From Candidatus Woesearchaeota archaeon (GTDB lineage: Archaea > Nanobdellota > Nanobdellia > Woesearchaeales > SKIA01), in the NCBI GenBank assembly GCA_007117065.1, contig SKHI01000011.1:1-36467 (forward strand): a DNA stretch of 36,467 bases, read 5' to 3'. A program made the position numbers and the translations under genes. Shown in pieces: positions 1-10,696 of the stretch. Within the stretch, counting starts at the first letter, position 1; each line of letters opens with the position of its first letter. The notes under the pieces were generated by a model. That model did no database searches and had not been told where the DNA came from. It saw nothing but the letters and a program-made list of their open reading frames with translations.

Positions 1-40
1 AGAAAAATTTAAATAAAAAAAAATATTTTGATAAAGACGT

Positions 41-232
41 TTATTCGGGACGCTTCACATCAATAGGAAGCTTTCCTTCACGAAGTTCTATTTTTGCAAT
101 TTCAATAGGATTATACCCTATTTTAGCAAGCTCTTCTTCTGAAAGAGACACATTCATAGGAGCGCCCTGAGAAAGTTGCAAAGCACGAGCACCAATAAGG
201 CGCGCACGCTCAAAAACAGTGTACTTCATCAT
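41..232 (-). CDS. rpoK: DNA-directed RNA polymerase subunit K (Rpb6/omega-like)
   Basis: 63 aa with YTVFERARLIGARALQLSQGAP and NPIEIAKIELREGKLPIDVKRP, the RpoK signature. Confidence 0.93.
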   Translation of the reverse strand: MMKYTVFERARLIGARALQLSQGAPMNVSLSEEELAKIGYNPIEIAKIELREGKLPIDVKRPE

Positions 233-1008
233 TTAAGCAAACCTCGCAATTCATCACCCTTCTTTTGTGCAAGAGAAATTATTTCTTCAATCTCCTCAAC
301 AGTAAAAGAAGCAGAGCCACCCTTTTGTAAAGCACAAGGAGTACCATCATCGAGTGTTCCCACAGTCAATCGAGCATCATAATATCGCTCTTCAACCTCA
401 GTAGGATCAACGACAAGCATATCATCATACTTAAACACAGTCACCGCAATCGGAAGATGACTGAGAGGGACAGGATTTTCTGTAAGGTTCTCATAGTCAA
501 CACTACCATCCTCATGAACAGTAGGAATACGAGCATCCTGAAGAGCAGCCATAGCAGCAATTGTACCCAAGTCAATCATATTCCCATCATACGCAATAGG
601 AACAATATCTACACTGACCATAAGAATTTTTTCTCCAGGAATGAGACAGAGTTTTTTTACATCAATAGACTTACTCTCACGAATGGTACGATCAATTACG
701 CGAGCAGTCTCAATACTGTCGATTCCCGGTCTTCCACCCTCATGTTTGCGATGACTCATAGCAAGAAATTCTGCGTTGACCATAAGTGCACCTTCGTCAG
801 GAGTATCAGGATACGGCGTTCCCACATCAATTTTTACTCCTGCAATAATTTCTGCATTCCCTGCACGCACGCGAGCGCTTCCATGTGCAGTACTACTAAC
901 CCCGCGGTCAATAGTGATATTTCTAAACTCAAGCAATTTTCTTCCATCTGTACGAATATTTTTTGCAAAAGCTTCTTCTAAGTGTGTTTTTAATGTTTCT
1001 TGACTCAT
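229..1008 (-). CDS. rrp42: Archaeal exosome subunit Rrp42 (RNase PH-like, non-catalytic)
   Basis: 259 aa RNase PH fold; directly follows Rrp41 with a 4-nt overlap. Confidence 0.93.
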   Translation of the reverse strand: MSQETLKTHLEEAFAKNIRTDGRKLLEFRNITIDRGVSSTAHGSARVRAGNAEIIAGVKIDVGTPYPDTPDEGALMVNAEFLAMSHRKHEGGRPGIDSIETARVIDRTIRESKSIDVKKLCLIPGEKILMVSVDIVPIAYDGNMIDLGTIAAMAALQDARIPTVHEDGSVDYENLTENPVPLSHLPIAVTVFKYDDMLVVDPTEVEERYYDARLTVGTLDDGTPCALQKGGSASFTVEEIEEIISLAQKKGDELRGLLK

Positions 1009-1772
1009 TTTTTTTCCTCCGAAAGGATTTTTTTAAGAGCAGTTTTTGCTTCTTGAACACCAGTAATCTCTGATGAAAACTTTTTAAGAAGCGCATCTCT
1101 TTGTACTTTCGTAATAACTTCAATCTCTTCGCGACCCCTCTTTATTGCTTCAATAATAAGCTCTGGTTGAGTAAGACCATCCATCTGAAGAAGAGTAACC
1201 TCGCCAGTACTGGGAATAATCGCGATAGGAATATCAGCGACCTCACCATCAAAGTGTTCTTCTTCACCATCAAGGTCAATAACTACAGTTCCATCAAGAT
1301 GACCAACAGCAACAGCAGAAACAAGGTCTTTCATAACAATACCTGCATCAGCTAGTGCAATCGCAGCGGCACAAATTCCTGCACAACGACTTCCAGCATC
1401 TGTCTGTGTAAACTCAATGTGTACATCAACAACACTATTTGGATAATCAGTAAGGTCAACTACTGGGCTAAGCGCATTCTGTGTAACCATGCTGATCTCT
1501 TGACTTCGTCGATTTGGACCAGGACGCCCACGGCTTCCTGGACCTGAGAAAGGAAGCATGTTATAGTGACAGCGAAGAATACCTGTTTTAGGGTTTTGCA
1601 TAAAGCGAGGGTGTAGTTCCTGAGGCCCATACACTGCCGCGTATGCAGTACTGTTTCCAATAGTAAATACTGCGCTTCCGTCTGCTTGCGGAATCACTCC
1701 TGCCTGAGCAGAAATAGTTCTCGTCTCATTCCATTTACGTCCATCATGACGCGTAATTTCTTTTTTTGTCAT
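1005..1772 (-). CDS. rrp41: Archaeal exosome catalytic subunit Rrp41
   Basis: 255 aa; RHDGRKWNETRTISAQAGV, GPGSRGRPGPNRRSQEIS, DAGSRCAGICAAAIALADAG. Confidence 0.93.
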   Translation of the reverse strand: MTKKEITRHDGRKWNETRTISAQAGVIPQADGSAVFTIGNSTAYAAVYGPQELHPRFMQNPKTGILRCHYNMLPFSGPGSRGRPGPNRRSQEISMVTQNALSPVVDLTDYPNSVVDVHIEFTQTDAGSRCAGICAAAIALADAGIVMKDLVSAVAVGHLDGTVVIDLDGEEEHFDGEVADIPIAIIPSTGEVTLLQMDGLTQPELIIEAIKRGREEIEVITKVQRDALLKKFSSEITGVQEAKTALKKILSEEKK

Positions 1773-2474
1773 TTATTCTACCTCATTACCTGTAAGGTCT
1801 TCTAAAAATTCCTTAATTGTTTCCGTAAGCCCTTGCAAATGGCTGTTTTGCTCAATAAGTCTAATGGAGCGAATAACGATGACTTCCATATCCGGCTCGC
1901 CCTTAATCCATATAACTCCGTTTTGACCTACAACGACATTACAGTCTGTTGCTTTCTTGAGCATGCGAACCATGCTTCCACGCGCACCTATGATGCGAGG
2001 AACTTTTTGGGAGTCCACTTCGATAATAGTCCCCCCTTCAAGCTTAAACAAACCAGGTCCACGCATACTTACGTCAACAAGGTTTTGGCTAGTCACTTGT
2101 GTAATCTTACAACTAATCCAGTCATCAAGTGCGAAGTATCTTGTAAGATCCTCGCCACGCTTAATATACTCGTTGGTTGCCTCTTTCAAGCTTAATACTG
2201 AGTCTACCATGGTATGAAGATCAACTCTCCAACCACTAATCAAAACATCGCTAATACGCCCTACAACTGTGTCTCCTCGTTTAGGAAGATACCTTCCTGC
2301 AAGAGGAATGGTCTTGATAACCTTTCCATCAATCTGAACTAAGCCAATTCTATTTGCTCGTATCGTATCATTGTGTCTGTACGTTCCTTTACTCGGAAGA
2401 TACTCTAAACCAGTGGCTAGTACCTGTCCGGGAACAACTATTTGTCGTTCTTGAATATGTAGTTTTGCTGTCAT
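1773..2474 (-). CDS. rrp4: Exosome RNA-binding subunit Rrp4 (S1/KH); start taken at the internal Met of the 1773..2513 ORF
   Basis: VPGQVLATG N-terminus, S1-like and KH-like segments (PRIIGARGSMVRMLKKATDCNVVVGQNGVIWIKG); GGTAAG-like SD just upstream of ATG 2474. Confidence 0.9.
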   Translation of the reverse strand: MTAKLHIQERQIVVPGQVLATGLEYLPSKGTYRHNDTIRANRIGLVQIDGKVIKTIPLAGRYLPKRGDTVVGRISDVLISGWRVDLHTMVDSVLSLKEATNEYIKRGEDLTRYFALDDWISCKITQVTSQNLVDVSMRGPGLFKLEGGTIIEVDSQKVPRIIGARGSMVRMLKKATDCNVVVGQNGVIWIKGEPDMEVIVIRSIRLIEQNSHLQGLTETIKEFLEDLTGNEVE

Positions 2475-2487
2475 ATACTTACCTTTA

Positions 2488-3210
2488 CTATTTTTCTTCT
2501 TTAGTAATATCAAATTCTCCTTGCGTTTTACTTGCTAAGATATCAACGAAATCATTATATCTGCCCGCAGGGATTTCTAATTTCACGGCTAAAGAACCGT
2601 CTGAGAGCCATTGTTCCGAAACAACGGTTCCATATTGTCCAAATAACCCATATTGCTTACTTGCGTGAAGAGCAGATAATTGCACTTGCGCTATGTATGT
2701 AGCAATTTTTATCGGAATTATTGGACGAATAGCACGAACTGCCTCAGATACTTGAGACTCTGCGGAAGCAAACTCATTAATGCGAAACTTTGCTTCCTCT
2801 AAAGCGCGCCGAATACGTTCTTGAGGGTGAACTGTTTGTGTTGAAGGATTAATGGCAGTCATGTGAATAATGCTTACTATTCTGTTCTTCTTTTTCTCAC
2901 GTAAACCTTCTCTGTATTCATGCGTCAGTTGTACTTCTCCTTGAGAAAAAATTATTTCTGCAATACTCAGCGGATCTGTTGTGTTAAAGAGCGATTGTAG
3001 TCGTTCTTCACTTGCAAAAACCCCTTTTTTTGCATCTGAAAAAATTTTTTGAGCACGCAGTACATCACGCAGAGTAAGAGACTCGTCTCCCTCCTTGTAT
3101 TTTACTGCCTTGTCAGGATCAATAACGATTTCAAAGGTATCTCCTCCTTTACGAAGACGAGCAATGTTTAGTGATACACGCTCTTTATCGAAAGTAGGAC
3201 CACCTCTCAT
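2488..3210 (-). CDS. sbds: Ribosome maturation protein SBDS/SDO1 homologue
   Basis: 240 aa; VSLNIARLRKGGDTFEIVIDPDKAVKYKEGDE and downstream SBDS regions; canonical superoperon position between PsmA and Rrp4. Confidence 0.92.
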   Translation of the reverse strand: MRGGPTFDKERVSLNIARLRKGGDTFEIVIDPDKAVKYKEGDESLTLRDVLRAQKIFSDAKKGVFASEERLQSLFNTTDPLSIAEIIFSQGEVQLTHEYREGLREKKKNRIVSIIHMTAINPSTQTVHPQERIRRALEEAKFRINEFASAESQVSEAVRAIRPIIPIKIATYIAQVQLSALHASKQYGLFGQYGTVVSEQWLSDGSLAVKLEIPAGRYNDFVDILASKTQGEFDITKEEK

Positions 3211-3920
3211 TACGCAATATACCTCTTTATCTCTTCGGATGAAAGGCGAACCACAGACATATCAGTGCGTACATACGCACAGTCAATGCGGTCTGTGGTT
3301 AACGGGCTATCCAGCGACTGTTTGAGAGAAGAAATGGCAAGCTCTATACCTTCCTGTATTGAAAGAGAGTCTTTCCAAGACTTACGCAGTAACTCGGAAA
3401 CCTCATCGCCTTTCTCCCCGATAGCAAGAGCACGATACTGATTATAAACTCCAACAGGGTCCACACTATATAATTTTATACCATCTTTATCAACACCAGC
3501 AATCAGAAGCGTAACACCAAACGGACGGTACCCACCACTTTGCGTCGTTAACTGCATTAAACCAGCTAAGTCCTTTACAATGCTAATAACATCAATAGAA
3601 CTGTCAAACGTAACGTGGTGCTGTTGTGCACGCACCTGAGCACGCTCAACAAGAACGCGAGCGTCAGGAATAATGCCGCTTGCTGTGGCAATGATATGAT
3701 CATCAACATCGAAAATTTTATCCACAGAATCACTTATAATAAGCTCATCAAGGACACGTTTATCTGTTACAAGAACAACTCCTTGCGTAGTGACTACACC
3801 AATAGCAGTACTTCCTTGTTTTACAGTTTTTTTTGCGTATTCAACTTGTAATAGTCTCCCATCAGGAGAAAACATTGTGATTGCCCTGTCATAACCCATC
3901 ATTTGATGTTGTGATTGCAT
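3210..3920 (-). CDS. psmA: 20S proteasome alpha subunit
   Basis: GYDRAITMFSPDGRLLQVEYAKKTVKQGSTAIGV is the alpha-type signature. Confidence 0.95.
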   Translation of the reverse strand: MQSQHQMMGYDRAITMFSPDGRLLQVEYAKKTVKQGSTAIGVVTTQGVVLVTDKRVLDELIISDSVDKIFDVDDHIIATASGIIPDARVLVERAQVRAQQHHVTFDSSIDVISIVKDLAGLMQLTTQSGGYRPFGVTLLIAGVDKDGIKLYSVDPVGVYNQYRALAIGEKGDEVSELLRKSWKDSLSIQEGIELAISSLKQSLDSPLTTDRIDCAYVRTDMSVVRLSSEEIKRYIA

Positions 3921-3933
3921 TTTTTTCTCTCGC

Positions 3934-4233
3934 CTATTTTTTTTGAACGGAAACAGCGTAGAGCTTACTTCGCGCCTGTTTCAAAGAGCCGGACACAAAA
4001 ATACTTTTTACTCCCATCCAAGCAAGAGCTGCCAGAATATGGTCTGTATGTGTGTGTGTAACTCGGAGAATACTGTGGTGCGCGTCATTCTCTAGTGTTT
4101 GTAAACCCATATGAGCCAAACCATGCATACCAAAAAGATATCCGCTTACATCACGCGTGGTTGCTTCTTCAACGAATTCGCAAACAACGTAGCGTTTTTT
4201 TTCTTTGAGTGTCGGTTGAAATGGTTTTGCCAT
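3934..4233 (-). CDS. rnp2: RNase P protein component 2 (Pop5/Rpp14-like)
   Basis: PTLKEKKRYVVCEF...ILRVTHTHTDHILAAL...VSGSLKQARSKLY; exosome superoperon context. Confidence 0.75.
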   Translation of the reverse strand: MAKPFQPTLKEKKRYVVCEFVEEATTRDVSGYLFGMHGLAHMGLQTLENDAHHSILRVTHTHTDHILAALAWMGVKSIFVSGSLKQARSKLYAVSVQKK

Positions 4234-4290
4234 AAGAGAATTAACTTTTTTCTAACTCGTTTTTTTCTCCGTTCAAGAACACAGAATGAT

Positions 4291-5595
4291 TCATACCTTA
4301 AAAAGGTTACGTTCAGTACAAAAGATCTGTTCTTGTTTCTCTAAAAAGGCAAACATATCTGCAGTTGTAGCCTCGTACGATATACGAATAAGAGGCTCAG
4401 TATTGCTTTTACGCACAGAAAACCACCAATCAGCACCAGAGATAAGAACACCGTCTAGTTCGGATACAGAGCCAGTATCAAATAGTGTTTGTGCACGCAA
4501 CAAATCAGCGTCTGGGTCTTGTGAGCGGTAGTTGTGCTCGACAGAAGAGAAATATTTCTTGCGCAAAACAGAAACTAACTCATGCAAAGAAGAATCGCCA
4601 ATAAAAGAAAGAACGAGGGTAAGCAAACCAAAAGGCGCCTCACAACCGTGCATTTGAGCTAAAAATACGTGACCACTCTTCTCAGCACCAATAGCGCTCT
4701 TTGTCTCCTGAACCGCCTTTTGAACATGTACATTACCTACTTTTGTCTGGACATAGTTATCCGCACCAACAGCATCTCGAAGCGCAAGAGTGCAATTGAC
4801 CGTACCTACGGCAGAAGAAAGGCGTTGGGCTAATAAGGCACATAACAAATCAGGAGGAACTGCAATACCTTGCTCGTCTACAAAAATAATTCTATCCCCA
4901 TCACCGTCGAGAAGGACGCCTATACAACCATTTATGGCACAGTACTCCTTGAGTACCTCCTGAGCAGACGCATCAAGAGGATTGGGAGAGTGCAGAGAAA
5001 AAGAACCGTCAATAGATGCATTATAGAGTACAGCAGGAATGCCTGACTGCTCCACAAATGTTTTGGCCTCTTCACAGGATGCGCCACCAGAGGGATTAAT
5101 GAATACTTTCCTTGGAGAAAAAGAGCCAAGACGTATACAAGCAGCAATGTACTCGTGCACAAAAGACGAAGAAACACATGTTCCAGACTCTTCAGGAAGA
5201 TTCTGTGAGAGAAGCGATTTTAGCTCATGCAAACCATTAACCTCTCCAAACGCTACTCCGCCACGAAGATAAAACTTTGCACCATTATACTCTGGAGGAT
5301 TATGGCTTGCAGTAATCATAAGCCCCCCACAAAAATTTTTTTGGGCAACAAGCCACTTTAATTGACTCGTACTGGCAACACCAATATCTGTAATAGAACA
5401 ACCCGCTCGAAGAAAGCCAGAAATGGCTGCTTGCGCAAACGAAGCACTTGAAGCGCGCCCATCACGCGCAACAATAACCGAAGACAAACCTTGATGCGAA
5501 GCAAACGCATATGCAAGACGAACATAGGTGTCAGGAAGTAATTCTTCATCAACAATACCGCGCACATCATAATTTTTAAAAATACGTTCAAACAT
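4291..5595 (-). CDS. manB: Phosphomannomutase/phosphoglucomutase
   Basis: 434 aa; TASHNPPEYNGAKFY, DGDGDRIIFVD, RKSNTEPLIRI. Confidence 0.9.
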   Translation of the reverse strand: MFERIFKNYDVRGIVDEELLPDTYVRLAYAFASHQGLSSVIVARDGRASSASFAQAAISGFLRAGCSITDIGVASTSQLKWLVAQKNFCGGLMITASHNPPEYNGAKFYLRGGVAFGEVNGLHELKSLLSQNLPEESGTCVSSSFVHEYIAACIRLGSFSPRKVFINPSGGASCEEAKTFVEQSGIPAVLYNASIDGSFSLHSPNPLDASAQEVLKEYCAINGCIGVLLDGDGDRIIFVDEQGIAVPPDLLCALLAQRLSSAVGTVNCTLALRDAVGADNYVQTKVGNVHVQKAVQETKSAIGAEKSGHVFLAQMHGCEAPFGLLTLVLSFIGDSSLHELVSVLRKKYFSSVEHNYRSQDPDADLLRAQTLFDTGSVSELDGVLISGADWWFSVRKSNTEPLIRISYEATTADMFAFLEKQEQIFCTERNLFKV

Positions 5596-5706
5596 ATACA
5601 GTAATACGAAAAAGCCTTTTTAAAATCATTGCCTCTGGGAGAGGGATAAACCACATAATAAGCAAACCTTTATATATTCTCAATGAAGTGTTAAGTTTGA
5701 GGGATA

Positions 5707-6108
5707 ATGGTAAAAAAGTTTTTTAGCAACCTAAGAAAACAATTCGAAGTTTCTTCACAAGACTTCTCAGAGTCAGATGAACAATATGTAGAGTTGAGCG
5801 CTACTGGAGCAAAAACAAATAAACATAACAAAATCGTTGTGCGATCATTTGTTTTAGAAGATTTTTCCGACGTAAAAACAATAGTTGATACGCTGAGAGA
5901 AGGATACACCATAGCACTCATAAACATCGCGCCTCTTAAAGAAAAAGATCTTGTAGACCTGAAGAGAGCTATTAGCAAACTCAAGAAAACAGTGAGTGCA
6001 GTAGAAGGAGATATCGCAGGGTTTGGAGACGATTACATCGTAGTAGCTCCATCATTTGCAGAAATCTACAGAGAGAAAAACAAAAAAGAAGAAGTTCTCG
6101 AAGAATAA
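5707..6108 (+). CDS. sepF: SepF-family cell division protein
   Basis: N-terminal amphipathic helix-like MVKKFFSNLRKQF, then VRSFVLEDFSDVKTIVDTLREGYTIALINIAPL...VEGDIAGFGDDYIVVAP. Confidence 0.85.
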   Translation: MVKKFFSNLRKQFEVSSQDFSESDEQYVELSATGAKTNKHNKIVVRSFVLEDFSDVKTIVDTLREGYTIALINIAPLKEKDLVDLKRAISKLKKTVSAVEGDIAGFGDDYIVVAPSFAEIYREKNKKEEVLEE

Positions 6109-6149
6109 TTTTCACAACTATTTTAAACTAGAAGCACTCTGATAGCAAC

Positions 6150-6659
6150 ATGTCAGAAAATATTGAAGAAATACACGGCGAAACATGCCCCGTCTGTTTT
6201 CAAAAAACGCTCACATTACGAGAACAAGTAATGGATATACCATACTTTGGAATCACCCACTTATTTTCAATGGAATGCTCGGGTTGCGATTACTCAATGA
6301 GTGACTTAGAAGCAGAAGAAGAAAGAAAACCAATAAAACAAAGCTTCACCATAGAAACAGAAGCAGATTTGAATGCGCGTGTAGTAAAAAGTGCGTCAGC
6401 AACAATAAAGATACCCCGTATTGCAACCATCGAAAGCGGAGCAAATAGCGATGGATACGTAACAAATGTACAAGGAGTTCTTGAACGAGTAAAAAAAGTA
6501 ATTGAAGAACTTACAGAGGACGACGATAAAGAAATTGCAAAAAAAGCAAAGAATCAACTCAAAAAAATACAACGCGTTCTGTGGGGAAGAGAGATCGTAA
6601 CTATTACTATACAAGACCCAACAGGTAATAGCGCAATTATATCAGATAAAACACAATAA
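6150..6659 (+). CDS. ZPR1 zinc-finger domain protein
   Basis: CPVCFQKTLTLREQVMDIPYFGITHLFSMECSGCDYSMSD...IESGANSDGYVTNVQGVLERV. Confidence 0.9.
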   Translation: MSENIEEIHGETCPVCFQKTLTLREQVMDIPYFGITHLFSMECSGCDYSMSDLEAEEERKPIKQSFTIETEADLNARVVKSASATIKIPRIATIESGANSDGYVTNVQGVLERVKKVIEELTEDDDKEIAKKAKNQLKKIQRVLWGREIVTITIQDPTGNSAIISDKTQ

Positions 6660-6717
6660 AAATAAATAATATTTATTTATAAAAAAAATAAAAGTATTAA
6701 AGAAAAATATTTACGAA

Positions 6718-7026
6718 TTAATCGATAATCTCAATTTCGATATTTAATCCCTCAGGAATTTGTACACGCATAACCAAACGGAGAGCGCGCTCATCAACAC
6801 CTAAGTCGATGAGACGCTTATGGATGCGCATTTCATAACGCTCCCATGTAGCGGTACCTTCACCATCAGGACTCTTTCTCGTAGTGAGCTGAAGTCTTTT
6901 TGTCGGAAGAGGAATAGGGCCGCGCATATCAACTCCCGTTTTTGTGCTAATATCTTTGATATACTCACAGACTTCGTTTACTTTACTAATATCAGCGCTG
7001 GCCAATTTAATTCTTGCTTTCGACAT
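6718..7026 (-). CDS. rps10: 30S ribosomal protein S10
   Basis: [22 protein letters not shown]...[47 protein letters not shown] upstream. Confidence 0.95.
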   Translation of the reverse strand: MSKARIKLASADISKVNEVCEYIKDISTKTGVDMRGPIPLPTKRLQLTTRKSPDGEGTATWERYEMRIHKRLIDLGVDERALRLVMRVQIPEGLNIEIEIID

Positions 7027-7039
7027 ATCGTATTACTCC

Positions 7040-8317
7040 TTATTTCTTCACTAATGAGATAGCCATCCCAGCAGCCACGGTTTGACCAGAATCGCGAATA
7101 GCGAAACGTGCCATGTGTGGATTATCTTTTTGTGCTTCGATAACAAGTGGTTGAACTGGCCTACAAGTAACAATTGCTGCGTCCCCATTCTTTATGAAGT
7201 CAGGGTTTTCTTCAAGAGTTTCTCCTGTAGCAGGGTTTAACTTTTTCTTGATAGCAGTAATGGTACATGCTTTCTGATCGGTGTGGATGTGGAATACAGG
7301 AGTGTATCCTACAGTCATTACACTTGGGTGATTTAATACAACAATTTGTGCATCAAATTCTTGTGCTACTGAAGGAGGCGCGTCTTCTGGACCGATAACA
7401 TCTCCTCTTGCAACATCTTTCTTTCCGAAACCACGAACGCTAATACCTACGTTGTCACCTGGTTCAGCTTCTTTTTGTTGGGAATGGTGCATTTCAATAG
7501 TCTTTACTTCTCCTTTTACACCGTTACCTTCACGTCCAGGCATAGCAATAACCTTCTGACCTACTTTCATAATACCAGTCTCGATTTTTCCAACTGGAAC
7601 TACACCGATACCAGTAATGTTGTATACATCTTGTATAGGCATACGCATAGGGAGGTTAGTTGGCTTCTCAGGAGCTTGGAATTCGTTAATACCTTCAAGA
7701 AGTGTTTTCTTAGCGAACGGAATCTTATCTCCTTTCTTCGCAATATTGTCTCCTGGAAGACTTGCGATAGGAATGAATTGTACACGGTCCATTTTGTACC
7801 CAACGCTACGTAAAAGCTTGGTTACTTCTTCAACTACTTCGTTAAAGCGAGACTCTTTGTAGTCAACCATATCCATCTTGTTTACTGCAACAACGAGTTG
7901 GTCAACACCCAGAGTTCTGCTTAAGAATACGTGTTCTTTTGTCTGACTGTTTACACCGTCGTTTGCTGCTACAACGAGTACAGCAGCATCTGCTTGAGAA
8001 GCTCCTGTAATCATGTTCTTAACGAAATCTTTGTGCCCTGGAGCATCAATAATTGTGAAATCGTATTTATCAGTTTCAAAGCGCTTGTGAGCTAAATCGA
8101 TAGTTACACCACGTTCTTGTTCTTCTTTAAGACCATCCATAACGTATGCAAATTCAAATCCTGCTTTTCCTAACTCTGCTGCTTTATCTTTTAACTTTCT
8201 TAATTGTTGTTCGCTGATATTTCCTGTATCAAACAGAAGTCTTCCTACTGAAGTAGACTTTCCGTGATCAACGTGACCAATGAACACCAAATTCATATGT
8301 GTTTTTTCTCTTGCCAT
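7040..8317 (-). CDS. tuf: Translation elongation factor 1-alpha
   Basis: [26 protein letters not shown] motifs; GGAGGG SD upstream. Confidence 0.96.
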   Translation of the reverse strand: MAREKTHMNLVFIGHVDHGKSTSVGRLLFDTGNISEQQLRKLKDKAAELGKAGFEFAYVMDGLKEEQERGVTIDLAHKRFETDKYDFTIIDAPGHKDFVKNMITGASQADAAVLVVAANDGVNSQTKEHVFLSRTLGVDQLVVAVNKMDMVDYKESRFNEVVEEVTKLLRSVGYKMDRVQFIPIASLPGDNIAKKGDKIPFAKKTLLEGINEFQAPEKPTNLPMRMPIQDVYNITGIGVVPVGKIETGIMKVGQKVIAMPGREGNGVKGEVKTIEMHHSQQKEAEPGDNVGISVRGFGKKDVARGDVIGPEDAPPSVAQEFDAQIVVLNHPSVMTVGYTPVFHIHTDQKACTITAIKKKLNPATGETLEENPDFIKNGDAAIVTCRPVQPLVIEAQKDNPHMARFAIRDSGQTVAAGMAISLVKK

Positions 8318-8417
8318 TGTAATAACCCTCCGTTGGTATTGGTAGGTATTTTATGAGAAAGTATAACGATTTATAAACATTACGTCAAATGAGAGAAAAG
8401 AAAAAAAGAAAAAAAAC

Positions 8418-10595
8418 TTATTCGTTTGGACTCAAACCCTTACGAGAGCGAATTTGCTGAATGATTTTTTGTTGTAACTCATCAGGAAGACGCTCAAAGG
8501 TTTGTTCAATAACACTACTTGAACCACGACCACCAGTAGCACTGCGTAAATCATTACTCATACCAAACATCTCACCTACAGGAATCTTTGCAGTTATTTG
8601 CTGCATAGCACCTTCAGCCTGCATGTCAAGGAGTTGACCGCGCTTATTACTAATGAGCTTACTAATCTCACCGACGTACTCTTCAGGCGCGTCAAAGAGA
8701 ATAGTTTGTATTGGCTCAAATAACACAGGATTACACATTGCAATAGCAGCACGGATACCATCACGAACAGCAGGATATAGCTGAGCAGGCCCTCTGTGAA
8801 TAGCGTCCTCGTGCAATTTTGCATCAGTCAAGGTGACAAGCATTCCAAAACCAGGCTCATTTGCTAAAGGACCTTTTTGCATAACATCTTCGAACATGTC
8901 ACTTACCATTTCTTGAATCTCACCAATGTGAACAATACCTCTTGTTCCATCAACAAGCAAATTACCGTTGTAAATGTCACGTACTTGACGCGCATCTTTG
9001 GTCTCCATTCCTTCAGCAACAAGTGCTTCCCAGACATCTCTATCCTTAGACTTCACTCTTCCTTGAGGCACTCTCCCTTTCTTAATAGCCTCACGAATAA
9101 ACTCGGGAAGAGGTTCTGCGCGGAAATAAAGCCTGTTGTGCTTATTAGGCGATTTACCCTCACCATCATCAGCACCTTTTTTTGTAATAGCCTCTCTATA
9201 CACAACAACAGGAGGGCTGGTTGTGATTTGTACACCTTTTTCAGTAATAATACGATTCTCAATAATTTCTAGGTGCAACTCACCCATACCACTAATAAGA
9301 TGCTCGCCTGTTTCTTGATTAATCTCAACACGAATACCTGGATCCTCCTTATTTACTTGAATAAGAACCTCTACAAGTTTAGGAAGATCTTGAGGACGTT
9401 TTGCTTCTATCGCTTTTGTAATAACAGGGTCAAAAATGTGCGTTATTTGCTCAAAGGGCGTTTGTGGACCTGTTGTACAGGACTCACCAGGGAACGCATC
9501 TTTCAGTCCAGCAACACCAATAATATTTCCCGCAGGAACATTATCAACAATTTCTCTTTTTGCACCATTATATACAAAAACTTGTTGAATTCTATTATCC
9601 ATTTTCGCACGGTTTAAGTGCAAGGTATCGCCGCGCTTCATGGTACCGCTAAATAACCTGCCAGCACAAATCTCTCCAGCTTGTGGATCGATGACAATTT
9701 TTGTAATAACAAACGCAACAGGACCTTTTGGATCAGAAGAGAGGAGACTTTTACCAAAGGCTGATTCAAGGTCTCCATGCCAAATCTTAGGAATACGATA
9801 CTGCGTCGCTTTAACAGGACTAGGAAGATGCTTTACAACAGCGTTTAATACTACTTCGTGGATAGGAGCTCTTTTCTGTAAAGCCTTCTTATCAGCCTCA
9901 TCATCACTTCGATATGCAGAGATAATTTCATCAAACTTAATACCTTTCTCTTGCATGTAATCAATACTCATAGCCCAGTTGTGGAATGCGCTTCCGAAAC
10001 AGACACTTCCGTCTTGAACGCTTGGTTGCCATTTAGAAGCGATTTCGTCACTACCCGCAATATCTTTAATCTTCTTATTTACATTCGCAATAATTTTAAC
10101 AAAGCGCTCCTGCATTTGTTGCGGAGTAAGCTGTAATTCTTTAATCAGTCTATCAACCTTATTAATAAACAAGATTGGCTGTACACGCTCACGAAGAGCC
10201 TGTTTGAGAACTGTTTCTGTTTGCGGCATAATTCCTTCAACGGCACAGACAAGAACAATACACCCGTCAACAGCACGCATAGCACGAGTAACGTCTCCAC
10301 CAAAATCTACGTGACCAGGAGTATCAATAAGATTGATGAGAAAGTCTGTACCCTTAATGCTGTGAACCATAGAAACAGCTGCACTGTCAATAGTGATTCC
10401 ACGTGCAGCCTCGTCTTCGTGAAAGTCTAGTTGGCGCGCTTTACCAGCCAAATCCTCACTCATCATTCCCGCGCCACTCAGCAGATTATCAGAAAAAGTA
10501 GTTTTTCCGTGATCAATATGTGCACAAATCGCGATGTTTCGTATCTGGTCTGGTTTATCTGAAACGGACATTACCCGTTCACTCATTTTTGCCAT
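8418..10595 (-). CDS. fusA: Translation elongation factor 2
   Basis: AHIDHGKTTFSDNLL, DTPGHVDFGGDVTRAMR, NKVDRLI; AGGAG SD upstream. Confidence 0.96.
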   Translation of the reverse strand: MAKMSERVMSVSDKPDQIRNIAICAHIDHGKTTFSDNLLSGAGMMSEDLAGKARQLDFHEDEAARGITIDSAAVSMVHSIKGTDFLINLIDTPGHVDFGGDVTRAMRAVDGCIVLVCAVEGIMPQTETVLKQALRERVQPILFINKVDRLIKELQLTPQQMQERFVKIIANVNKKIKDIAGSDEIASKWQPSVQDGSVCFGSAFHNWAMSIDYMQEKGIKFDEIISAYRSDDEADKKALQKRAPIHEVVLNAVVKHLPSPVKATQYRIPKIWHGDLESAFGKSLLSSDPKGPVAFVITKIVIDPQAGEICAGRLFSGTMKRGDTLHLNRAKMDNRIQQVFVYNGAKREIVDNVPAGNIIGVAGLKDAFPGESCTTGPQTPFEQITHIFDPVITKAIEAKRPQDLPKLVEVLIQVNKEDPGIRVEINQETGEHLISGMGELHLEIIENRIITEKGVQITTSPPVVVYREAITKKGADDGEGKSPNKHNRLYFRAEPLPEFIREAIKKGRVPQGRVKSKDRDVWEALVAEGMETKDARQVRDIYNGNLLVDGTRGIVHIGEIQEMVSDMFEDVMQKGPLANEPGFGMLVTLTDAKLHEDAIHRGPAQLYPAVRDGIRAAIAMCNPVLFEPIQTILFDAPEEYVGEISKLISNKRGQLLDMQAEGAMQQITAKIPVGEMFGMSNDLRSATGGRGSSSVIEQTFERLPDELQQKIIQQIRSRKGLSPNE

Positions 10596-10696
10596 TGTTA
10601 TAATTCTCCTGTGAAAGTTAATTTCGTACGTATGAGGAGTAGGTAACGATTTTTAAGGTTTTGGGGTGCGCGAGCTCAAAAAAAATTGAGATATAC

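Noticed and set aside
457-981. 174-aa plus-strand ORF within rrp42
   Set aside because: Antisense to a confident core gene; no domain.
8877-9272. 131-aa plus-strand ORF within EF-2
   Set aside because: Antisense to a confident core gene; no domain.
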